From contig CAAGIF010000112.1 in NCBI GenBank assembly GCA_900769845.1, forward strand, positions 1-22,935: a stretch of 22,935 nt of DNA. The letters run 5' to 3'. The notes below the pieces were generated by a model. The model worked only from the letters and a program-made list of their open reading frames with translations, made no database searches and was not told where the DNA came from. Position 1 is the first letter of the stretch. Every line of letters begins with the position of its first letter. Made by a program: the position numbers and the translations under genes. This document shows, piece by piece, positions 6,938 to 13,571 of this stretch. The stretch comes from an uncultured Oscillospiraceae bacterium (GTDB lineage Bacteria; Bacillota_A; Clostridia; Oscillospirales; Oscillospiraceae).

Positions 6938-8542
6938 GTGAACGTTAGTATTCTGCAGATTTGCTTGATCGCTCTGTTCTACTGCTTCTCCAACATCAGT
7001 TTCCCCTTTGGCTCCATGGGCCAGTGGGCAACGATCAACCGTCCTATGGTCGGTGGTTTGGTAGTAGGTCTGATCCTGGGCGACCCCGTAACCGGCACTA
7101 TCATTGGTGCTACCATTCACATCCTCTACCTGGGCATCATTTCCGCAGGTGGATCCCTGCCCTCTGACTCCGGCATGGCCGGCGTTATGGGTACCGCTTT
7201 CGCTATCATCGGCGGTCTGGATACCGAGGCAGCTCTTGCTTTGGCAATCCCCATGGGTCTGTTTGGCTCCGTGCTGAGCACCCTGACCATGACCGGTCAG
7301 TGCCTGCTGGTTCCCCTGGCTGACAAGTGGATCAAGGAAGGCAAGCCCAATCGCATCATCTGGGTGAACATGTGGATCCCCTACATCATCAAGACCATCA
7401 TTCGTTTCATCATCGCATTCTCCATTCTGTATGTCGGTGCAAACGTTCTGGACAGCATCACCGCAGCTCTGGAAGGCCCCGTTCTGAACGCTCTGAATGT
7501 CATGGGCGGCATGCTTCCTGCAGTCGGTGTCGGCCTGATGCTTCTGGCTATCTTTAAGGGCAACGCTCGTTGGTTCCTGTTCCTGGGCTTCCTGGCTACC
7601 AGCTTCCTGGGTCTGAATACCATCGCTGTTGCATTCATCTTCCTGATCATCGCCGTTCTGATGGCTAACTTCAAGGAAGACGACTTTGTTGGCTTCAAGA
7701 ACATTGAAACCACCAACGAACTGGCTTACAAGTACGTCACCAAGAAGGATCTGACCAAGTCCTGGTGCCTGTGGCACTGGTTCTGCGAGTCCTGCTACAA
7801 CTACGAGCGCATGCAGGGTCTGGGCTTCTGCAATGCTATGATCCCCATGCTGAAGAAGATCTACAAGGACGACAACAATGCTCTGATCTCCGCTATGGAG
7901 CGTCACGCCATGTTCTTCAACACCGACCACAACTTCGGCGCTATGATCATGGGTGTCTGTGTTTCCATGGAAGAGCAGAGACGCGACGGCGCTGACATTC
8001 CCGACGAGGCATTCGTTTCCCTGAAGTCCGGCCTGATGGGTCCCTGCGCCGGTATCGGCGACACCCTGTCCCAGGTCGTTCTGCTGCCCGTTCTGTCCGT
8101 TATTTTCATCAACCTGAGCATGAACGGTGCTACTTGGGCACCCATCGTGTTCACCATTCTGTTCATGGCCATCTTCTACGGTGTTGGCTACTGGATGCTG
8201 AACGTCGGCTACAAGAGCGGCGGCGAAGCTGTTCTGAAGCTGATGGAAAGCGGCATCTTCGACAAGGTTATCAAGGTTGCCAACATTCTGGGCTGTGCTG
8301 TTGCCGGTGCTCTGATCTGCAGCTTTGTTTCCTTCAACTGGAACGTTTCTATGTCCCAGAACGGTGTTGAGTTCTTCAACCTCCAGACCGGCGTGTTTGA
8401 CGCTATTCTGCCCAACATGATGCCTCTGCTTCTGACTCTGGGCGTTTACGGCCTGGCTAAGAAGGGTGTTAAGAGCTCCTACATCACCTTCATCGTTATG
8501 GGTGTCGGCTTCGTGCTGGGCATCCTGGGCCTGGTTGCCTAA
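6938..8542 (+). CDS. Fused PTS mannose-family EIIC-EIID membrane permease
   Basis: This single 534-residue reading frame joins the two membrane subunits that are normally separate proteins. Residues 1 to about 255 look like EIIC, with the GGLVVGLILGDPVTG and IGATIHILYLG segments and several hydrophobic helices. From about residue 269 (KKDLTKSW) the sequence is EIID: YNYERMQGLGFCNAMIP, then HAMFFNTDHNFGAMIMGVCVSMEEQ, then GLMGPCAGIGDTLSQ and a hydrophobic C-terminus. The length equals one full EIIC plus one full EIID, so this is a clean fusion. The start is GTG at 6938, 7 nt after AAAAGGAGAG; no better ATG lies nearby. Codons are strongly biased to CTG, AAC, TTC and TAC, suggesting high expression. 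The substrate is not predictable. Confidence 0.94.
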   Translation: MNVSILQICLIALFYCFSNISFPFGSMGQWATINRPMVGGLVVGLILGDPVTGTIIGATIHILYLGIISAGGSLPSDSGMAGVMGTAFAIIGGLDTEAALALAIPMGLFGSVLSTLTMTGQCLLVPLADKWIKEGKPNRIIWVNMWIPYIIKTIIRFIIAFSILYVGANVLDSITAALEGPVLNALNVMGGMLPAVGVGLMLLAIFKGNARWFLFLGFLATSFLGLNTIAVAFIFLIIAVLMANFKEDDFVGFKNIETTNELAYKYVTKKDLTKSWCLWHWFCESCYNYERMQGLGFCNAMIPMLKKIYKDDNNALISAMERHAMFFNTDHNFGAMIMGVCVSMEEQRRDGADIPDEAFVSLKSGLMGPCAGIGDTLSQVVLLPVLSVIFINLSMNGATWAPIVFTILFMAIFYGVGYWMLNVGYKSGGEAVLKLMESGIFDKVIKVANILGCAVAGALICSFVSFNWNVSMSQNGVEFFNLQTGVFDAILPNMMPLLLTLGVYGLAKKGVKSSYITFIVMGVGFVLGILGLVA

Positions 8543-8583
8543 TTCCCCCTGCACTTTTTGAAATTGTTTAAAAAGTAAAACTT

Positions 8584-8615
8584 ATCCTCCACGGTGTGCA
8601 AGCACCGTGGAGGAT
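8584..8615 (+). other. Perfect 13-bp stem-loop between the permease and VOC genes
   Basis: ATCCTCCACGGTG (8584-8596) pairs perfectly with CACCGTGGAGGAT (8603-8615) around TGCAAG. It is too stable to ignore, yet no T-run follows on the plus strand. The A-rich side lies upstream, so it would look like a terminator only for minus-strand transcripts, and no minus-strand gene is there. It may cap the 3' end of a processed PTS message or reduce read-through. Confidence 0.6.
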
Positions 8616-8671
8616 CCCGAACTCAGAAATTCTGCGGTATAATATGCCGCTAAATATAAGGAGGTTTTCCC

Positions 8672-9049
8672 ATGAGAATCAGCAATGTTGGTCTGTTCGT
8701 CAAGGATCTGGAAGGCGCAAGAAAATTCTTCGAGGATTACTTCGGCGCTCAGGTTCACTGCGTCTACAACGAAGAGGAAACCGGTTACTATTCCTACATT
8801 ATGAAGTTCGACGAGAATCCTAAGCTTGAGCTGATGACCAAGCCCGAGGTTATCGACTTTAAAAAGGAAATTAACCACGCCGGTTTTGCCCACATCTGCA
8901 TCAAGGTCGATTCCCGCGAAAAGCTGGATGAGATCATTGCAAAATTCAAGGCTGCCAATTACGAGATTCTTTATGAACCCGCAACCACCGGCGGCAACGA
9001 AGTCCGCGCAGTCACCTTCGAGGACAACATTCTGGAAGTTTGCTGCTAA
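8672..9049 (+). CDS. VOC (glyoxalase/bleomycin-resistance fold) family protein
   Basis: This 125-residue protein has the single-module length and pattern of vicinal-oxygen-chelate proteins: an N-terminal VGLFVKDLEGARKFFEDYFGA repeat unit, and a second unit from NHAGFAHICIKVDS ending in AVTFEDNILEVCC. Metal ligands of this fold usually come from the starts and ends of the two units; His70 (GFAHICI) and the glutamates near the ends are candidates. The family includes lyases, epimerases, dioxygenases and binding proteins. TAAGGAGG (8657-8664) precedes the ATG. A possible TATAAT at 8638-8643 has no good -35 partner, so the main promoter is probably the sigma-54 one upstream. In context it may epimerise or cleave a pathway intermediate; this is inference. 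Confidence 0.85.
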   Translation: MRISNVGLFVKDLEGARKFFEDYFGAQVHCVYNEEETGYYSYIMKFDENPKLELMTKPEVIDFKKEINHAGFAHICIKVDSREKLDEIIAKFKAANYEILYEPATTGGNEVRAVTFEDNILEVCC

Positions 9050-9089
9050 GCTGTCCCACTAATATTAAATACAAAGGAGTAAGATAAAA

Positions 9090-9884
9090 ATGAGCAAGAA
9101 GAGTGAACTGTTCTTTAACGGCAAGAAAAAAGTCATCGGCATGGTCCATCTTCTGCCTATGCCCGGCAATGCTGCTTATCGCGGCAACAGAGAAGAGATC
9201 ATCGAGAACGCCATTGCTGATGCCCACACCCTGATTGATTGCGGTGTCGACGCGATCATGCTGGAAAACTTCAGCGATTGGCCTCAGTACAGCACCGAAG
9301 TGCCTCTGGAAGCTTATTCTCTTATGGTCAGCATCGCAACCCGCATCCGCGAGTTCTGTAACATCCCCTTCGGTGTCAACATCGAAATGAACGCCTACAA
9401 GCAGGAATGGGCTATGGCTTATGCTGTTGGCGCAGACTTCATCCGTCTGGAAGCTTTCGTTGACAACCGCGCAGGATCCTTTGGCTATATTGAAGCTTGC
9501 TCCACACCTCTGGCCAAGATCATGCTGGACTACCCCTCCGACACCATGCTCTTCGCTGATGTGCACACCGCGGAAACCTACGGCATGCCCAATATCCCCA
9601 TCAATGAGCTGGCAGGTAACGCAAAGAACCACGATGCAACCGCTGTCATCGTTACCGAAAACGATCAGAACAAGAAGATCACTCCCGAGGATGTGAAGTC
9701 CATGCGGGAAAAGATGGGCGACTTCCCCATCATCGTTGGCGCAGGTGTCAAGCCCCACAACATTCTGGCCTATATGGAATACTGTGATGCCGTTATCATC
9801 GGCCGGGGCTTCAAGACCGGCGATCGGATTGATCCCAAGCTGGTTAACGAATACATGGAGATCGTCCGTTCCAAGTACAACTAA
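9090..9884 (+). CDS. BtpA/SgcQ family TIM-barrel protein (copy 2, divergent)
   Basis: This is a second 264-residue BtpA-family protein in the same operon. The N-terminal half is canonical: VIGMVHLLPMPGN (residues 15-27), GVDAIMLENFSDWPQ, and a DFIRLEAFVD strand. The C-terminal half departs from copy 1. The CDIQPKH segment becomes FADVHTAET, the TGAHTG turn becomes TENDQN, and GSSMKPHGKANEPVD becomes GRGFKTGDRIDPKLV. The barrel is kept, with IVGAGVKP retained, but the probable active-site loops are changed. Copy 2 may therefore do a different step, or pair with copy 1 as a heteromer. AAAGGAG (9073-9079) precedes the ATG. It is the last gene of the operon, followed by a strong terminator. Confidence 0.87.
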   Translation: MSKKSELFFNGKKKVIGMVHLLPMPGNAAYRGNREEIIENAIADAHTLIDCGVDAIMLENFSDWPQYSTEVPLEAYSLMVSIATRIREFCNIPFGVNIEMNAYKQEWAMAYAVGADFIRLEAFVDNRAGSFGYIEACSTPLAKIMLDYPSDTMLFADVHTAETYGMPNIPINELAGNAKNHDATAVIVTENDQNKKITPEDVKSMREKMGDFPIIVGAGVKPHNILAYMEYCDAVIIGRGFKTGDRIDPKLVNEYMEIVRSKYN

Positions 9885-9916
9885 TCATCGATTCCATCAT
9901 AGAATCATCCTTCTCT

Positions 9917-9958
9917 AAACGTGAGCGCGTGATTTTTCAATCACGCGCTCATGTTTTT
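9917..9958. terminator. Bidirectional rho-independent terminator between the PTS operon and rpoN
   Basis: TGAGCGCGTGATT (9922-9934) pairs with AATCACGCGCTCA (9939-9951) around TTTC. The stem extends through one G-T wobble and four more pairs, AAAC with GTTT, and runs into TTTTT on the plus strand. The flanking AAAC gives GTTT on the minus strand. It lies between two converging genes and can serve both. Confidence 0.92.
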
Positions 9959-9972
9959 GCAAGATATCCGTA

Positions 9973-11277
9973 TTATACTTGTTTTCTCTTGGCTGCGGGA
10001 GCAATTCCCGATAGTCCCCGGTATTTTGCAACGGTACGACGCGAAATTGCAATCCCCCGGGGCAGAAGTGACTGGCTGATTGCCTGGTCGCTAAGGGGAT
10101 TCTTTTTATCTTCTTTCGCCACAATGGCCGCAATCGCTTCGCAAGCAGCCACCGCATTGATGTTCCCCTCTTCCCCGCCGGAAATACTGCGGGAAAGCAG
10201 CCGTTTCAAGGGAAACAGACCCCAAATGCAACGGAAATATTTTCCCTGAATGGCCCGGCTGACAGTAGATTCGCTAACCTGCATTTTCTGCGCAACCTCA
10301 CGCAGACTCAGCGGACGCAAAAAACTTGGTCCATGGCGAAAAAAAGCCTCTTGTTCTGTTACCAGGATCTGAGCGCACTGCATTAAGGTAATATTTCGTT
10401 TGGCAACAAAGCCGATAATCGGAGAAGCCTGAGAAATACATTCTTTTAAGTATTTGGCAGTATCCGTATCAATATCCGCAGTAACCATTGTCCTATAATA
10501 GGGATTGATCTGTATCCGGAGATTGGCTGTCTCTTCCTGGACGATTTGAAGCCGCCCCTCCTCATTTTCAATAATATAGAGGTCCGGCAGTATGTATGGC
10601 GTTGCTTCGCCGGGAGCATATCCGTTGGCTGGCTTAGGTACACATTTACGAATCAAAGAAACTGCATATTCCACTTCCTCCAGCGAACAATCCAGCATCT
10701 GTGCCAGTTGGGGAAGTTTGCATTTTGCCAATTCCGGCAGATATCCTTTCGCTATGGCAATAGCGATCCGGTTATCCGGCATATCCTGGAGCTGCAAAAT
10801 CAGACATTCTGAAAGAGACCGGGCGCCCACGCCCCTGGGTTCCATGCTGTGCAGGATTGCAAGAGCCTGTTCCAGGGCGGATTTCGGATGGGCATCGCTT
10901 ACCAATTCCGAAAGTGGCAGAGACAGATAGCCATTTTCGTCCAAGCAACCGATCAAAAACTCCACATTTCTCCGCAGAGATTGGCTTAATTTCATGCCAA
11001 GAAGCTGAAATCGAAGCTCCTCTGCAAGTGTTTGGGTATTTCGCCGGTCGACCAGTTCCAGCTGTTCGTTGTAGACTCTTCCCCGCCAACTGTCTGGGAT
11101 GTGTGCATCTGACCGAACGGGAGAATCCAGAATCTCAACAACGGGATTTTCCAGCGCCAATCGTTTCACATATTCCCGGAGTTCCTGGGCATTCATCTGC
11201 AGAACCGTCAAAGAATGCAGCATTTGCGTAAAGGGCTGCTGACGTTGCAGATGCTTCTGGGACATTTTCATTTCCAT
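9973..11277 (-). CDS. rpoN: RNA polymerase sigma-54 factor RpoN
   Basis: This is the alternative sigma factor that binds -24/-12 promoters and needs an AAA+ activator for open-complex formation. The 434-residue protein has the glutamine- and leucine-rich region I (about 12-48, ending LALENPVVE), a core-binding middle region, the HTH segment LSLREVAQKMQVSESTVSR, and the RpoN box RRTVAKYR at 413-420. It is slightly shorter than many RpoN proteins. The ATG at 11277 follows AGGAG by 7 nt; Met3 and Met5 are weaker choices. It converges on the sigma-54-dependent PTS operon and shares its terminator. A sigma-70-type promoter drives it from the minus strand, so rpoN seems independent of the operon it serves. 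Confidence 0.96.
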   Translation of the reverse strand: MEMKMSQKHLQRQQPFTQMLHSLTVLQMNAQELREYVKRLALENPVVEILDSPVRSDAHIPDSWRGRVYNEQLELVDRRNTQTLAEELRFQLLGMKLSQSLRRNVEFLIGCLDENGYLSLPLSELVSDAHPKSALEQALAILHSMEPRGVGARSLSECLILQLQDMPDNRIAIAIAKGYLPELAKCKLPQLAQMLDCSLEEVEYAVSLIRKCVPKPANGYAPGEATPYILPDLYIIENEEGRLQIVQEETANLRIQINPYYRTMVTADIDTDTAKYLKECISQASPIIGFVAKRNITLMQCAQILVTEQEAFFRHGPSFLRPLSLREVAQKMQVSESTVSRAIQGKYFRCIWGLFPLKRLLSRSISGGEEGNINAVAACEAIAAIVAKEDKKNPLSDQAISQSLLPRGIAISRRTVAKYRGLSGIAPAAKRKQV

Positions 11278-11305
11278 AGCCGTACTCCTAAAGTCCGTTT
11301 ATACC

Positions 11306-11334
11306 ATCATACCACTTGCGCTCCAATCTGTCAA
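11306..11334 (-). promoter_or_regulatory. Sigma-70-type promoter of rpoN
   Basis: Read on the minus strand, TTGACA (11334-11329) and TATGAT (11311-11306) are separated by exactly 17 nt. The -35 is the full consensus. The leader to the start codon is only about 20 nt and holds AGGAG. Confidence 0.85.
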
Positions 11335-11394
11335 AAGAATTCCCCTATTTTCGATACGGCGCAGCCACTATCTCTTTCTGAAATAACTTTCTGC

Positions 11395-11423
11395 TTGAAT
11401 TGGGAGCAAGCAGCAGATATAAT
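11395..11423 (+). promoter_or_regulatory. Sigma-70-type promoter of the MATE-msrA operon
   Basis: TTGAAT (11395-11400) and a perfect TATAAT (11418-11423) are 17 nt apart. It reads divergently from the rpoN promoter and lies about 80 nt before the chosen MATE start. Confidence 0.85.
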
Positions 11424-11504
11424 AATACAAAACACTTGGGATGCTCCGGTCCTTAAAAGTCCGTGAGCGCGAATCGAAAATCATTCCTGAACGGAGGATT
11501 CTCT

Positions 11505-12872
11505 GTGGATCACAAAAATCATAACATGGGAAGCGGAAGCATCAGAAAGCTTATGGTGCAAATGGCTATTCCCGCCCTGGTGGGACAGGTCATCAATCTG
11601 CTTTACAATATCGTAGACCGAATCTATATCGGCCACATTCCCGAAATCGGCGGCACCGCGTTGACCGGAGTGGGGCTATTTACTCCGATTCTGATGCTGA
11701 TCACCGCCTTCGCTATGCTCTGCGGCGCCGGCGGCTCCCCCCGGGCTGCCATTGCCATGGGCAAGGGCGACAAGGAAACGGCAGAAAAAATCCTGGCAAA
11801 CTGCTTTACCGTACTGATGATTTTAGCTGTGATTCTGACTACCGGGTTCTATTTCGCCGCGCCTGCGCTGCTGCGGCTTTTCGGTGCTAGTGACGCAACC
11901 CTTCCCTATGCGCTGGAATACGGCAGGATCTATATTCTTGGTATTGTATTTGTGCTGATTGTAATGGGTATGAATCCCTTTATCACCACCCAGGGTTTCG
12001 CAAAGATCAGCATGATAACCACAGTGATCGGCGCCGCCATCAATATCATTCTGGATCCCATCTTCATTTTTGTCTTTGATATGGGAGTTACTGGCGCTGC
12101 CCTGGCAACAGTGCTGAGTCAGGCGGTCAGCGCTGTTTGGATTCTGCTGTTCCTCACCGGGAAGAATACCGCCCTGAAACTGCGTCCCGCCAACATGAAG
12201 CTGGAACGGGCTGTGATTCTGCCCTGTCTGGGGCTGGGCGTTTCCTCCTTCGTGATGGTATCCACCGAAAGTATCCTCTCCATGAGCTTCACCTCCTCCC
12301 TGGCCCGCTATGGCGGCGATGTGGCCGTAGGCGCCATGACCGTGCTGACATCCATCAACCAGCTGATCACCATGCCATTGAGCGGCATCTGCCAGGGCGG
12401 TCAGCCTCTGATCAGCTATAATTACGGCGCAAAGAAATTCGACCGAGTCAAGGAGGCCTTCTTCTGCCAGTTTGGCGTATGCGTTGCCTACACCACAGTA
12501 TTTTGGTTGTTGATCCAGTTGATGCCCAATGTATTGGCCGGCGTCTTCACCGGGGATGCTGCGTTGGTGGAATATTCCGCCTGGGCGTTGCGGATCTTCC
12601 TGGCCTGCGGTTTCTCCGTTGGTTTCCAGCTCAGCTGCCAACAGGCATTTATGGCCCTGGGACAGGCAAAGATCAGCCTTTTGATGGCATGTCTGCGGAA
12701 AATCGTACTGCTGATCCCGCTGATTTTCATTCTTCCCCTGTTCTTCCGGGATAAAGCGCTGGCGGTATTTCTGGCAGAGCCGGTATCGGATATCCTCGCT
12801 GCAGCCGCCACCACTATTTCCTTCTTCCTCTTCTTCCGCAGGCTGATGCAGGAAAACACACATGGGCGGTGA
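11505..12872 (+). CDS. MATE family efflux transporter
   Basis: This is a multidrug and toxin extrusion-type antiporter in the cytoplasmic membrane, exporting small molecules in exchange for Na+ or H+. The 455-residue length and about 12 hydrophobic helices fit the family. It shows the early motif GSIRKLMVQMAIPALVGQVI and NIVDRIYIGHI, the duplicated-half PLSGICQGGQPLISYNYGA signature, and a Lys/Arg-rich end. I chose GTG at 11505 because GGAGG (11493-11497) sits 7 nt upstream. An in-frame GTG at 11463 would add 14 polar residues and lacks a clear ribosome binding site. Its last codons overlap msrA. The substrate cannot be predicted, though pairing with a methionine sulfoxide reductase suggests a stress context. 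Confidence 0.92.
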   Translation: MDHKNHNMGSGSIRKLMVQMAIPALVGQVINLLYNIVDRIYIGHIPEIGGTALTGVGLFTPILMLITAFAMLCGAGGSPRAAIAMGKGDKETAEKILANCFTVLMILAVILTTGFYFAAPALLRLFGASDATLPYALEYGRIYILGIVFVLIVMGMNPFITTQGFAKISMITTVIGAAINIILDPIFIFVFDMGVTGAALATVLSQAVSAVWILLFLTGKNTALKLRPANMKLERAVILPCLGLGVSSFVMVSTESILSMSFTSSLARYGGDVAVGAMTVLTSINQLITMPLSGICQGGQPLISYNYGAKKFDRVKEAFFCQFGVCVAYTTVFWLLIQLMPNVLAGVFTGDAALVEYSAWALRIFLACGFSVGFQLSCQQAFMALGQAKISLLMACLRKIVLLIPLIFILPLFFRDKALAVFLAEPVSDILAAAATTISFFLFFRRLMQENTHGR

Positions 12873-13386
12873 CGGCATGGCAACAGTAGAAACTGCATAT
12901 TTTGCCGGGGGATGCTTCTGGTGTATCACACCCACCTTCCGGGAAGCTCCCGGGGTTCTTCGGGTAGTCAGCGGATACTCCGGCGGGGACGAACACGCCC
13001 CAACCTACGAGGATGTGAAAAGCCAAAAAACCGGGCACCGGGAAACCATCGAACTGGAATATCTCCCGGAGCAGGTCTCTTACGGAGAATTGCTGGACAT
13101 CTTCCTTTCCGGTGTGGATCCCTTTGATCCCGACGGACAGTTTATTGACCGGGGACATTCTTACACCCTGGCTGTCTATTACCTGAATGATGTTCAGCGT
13201 CAGATTGCCGCCGGGAAACTCCGGGAATTGGAGGAAAGTGCCAAACGCCAGGTTAATATTTCTCTGGAGCCTTTCAGGAGCTTTTATCCCGCGGAGGAAT
13301 ACCACCAGGATTACGACCAAAAGCATCCTTTGGCGTTTCAGCAGGAGCTGCTCCATTCCGGCCGGAACGCCTTTTTCTCCAAATAA
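12862..13386 (+). CDS. msrA: Peptide-methionine (S)-S-oxide reductase MsrA
   Basis: MsrA reduces methionine-S-sulfoxide, free or in proteins, back to methionine, using thioredoxin-type reductant. The 174-residue protein carries the active-site GGCFWC motif with catalytic Cys18, the downstream KTGHRETIELEY segment with the expected catalytic Glu, and the FDPDGQFIDRGHSY and EEYHQDY motifs. A Cys follows the FW pair, where many homologues have Gly. Two starts are possible: ATG at 12862, preceded by AGGA, and ATG at 12877 (MATVETAYFAGG), closer to the family N-terminus. The first overlaps the MATE stop by 11 nt, so the two genes are one operon. No MsrB domain is fused or adjacent. A strong terminator follows. 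Confidence 0.94.
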   Translation: MGGDGMATVETAYFAGGCFWCITPTFREAPGVLRVVSGYSGGDEHAPTYEDVKSQKTGHRETIELEYLPEQVSYGELLDIFLSGVDPFDPDGQFIDRGHSYTLAVYYLNDVQRQIAAGKLRELEESAKRQVNISLEPFRSFYPAEEYHQDYDQKHPLAFQQELLHSGRNAFFSK

Positions 13387-13392
13387 GCTCCT

Positions 13393-13434
13393 ATGTGGGA
13401 AACACCAGGTGTTTCCCACATGCTTTTTCTTTTC
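13393..13434 (+). terminator. Rho-independent terminator after msrA
   Basis: ATGTGGGAAACAC (13393-13405) pairs with GTGTTTCCCACAT (13409-13421), followed by GCTTTTTCTTTTCC. It separates the MATE-msrA unit from the next gene. Confidence 0.93.
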
Positions 13435-13466
13435 CGGAAAATAACCGCGATTTTGCAGAAACATTC

Positions 13467-13494
13467 TTGCTTTCTGTAAAAAAAGGTATATAAT
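13467..13494 (+). promoter_or_regulatory. Sigma-70-type promoter of the AspT/YidE-like transporter
   Basis: TTGCTT (13467-13472) and a perfect TATAAT (13489-13494) are 16 nt apart. The leader of about 70 nt contains short inverted repeats: GCCG/CGGC at 13507-13520, and CTGCAG boxes at 13531-13536 and 13543-13548. Their role is unknown. Confidence 0.8.
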
Positions 13495-13571
13495 AGCAAT
13501 CGACGCGCCGTTGAGGCGGCATATGCAAGACTGCAGATAATACTGCAGCCAATTTCAAGGAGATGAACCTC

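Noticed and set aside
6917..8554. Open frame of 545 codons on the minus strand
   Set aside because: It is exactly antisense to the EIIC-EIID gene, has no family features or ribosome binding site, and arises from the biased codons of the real gene.
8638..8643. TATAAT before the VOC gene as a separate promoter
   Set aside because: No acceptable -35 lies 16-18 nt upstream, and the box sits within a small GCGG/CCGC stem. An internal promoter is possible but unsupported.
11823..12935. Minus-strand open frame of 370 codons
   Set aside because: It is antisense to the MATE gene and is Gln/His/Gly-rich in the way typical of reversed membrane-protein codons.
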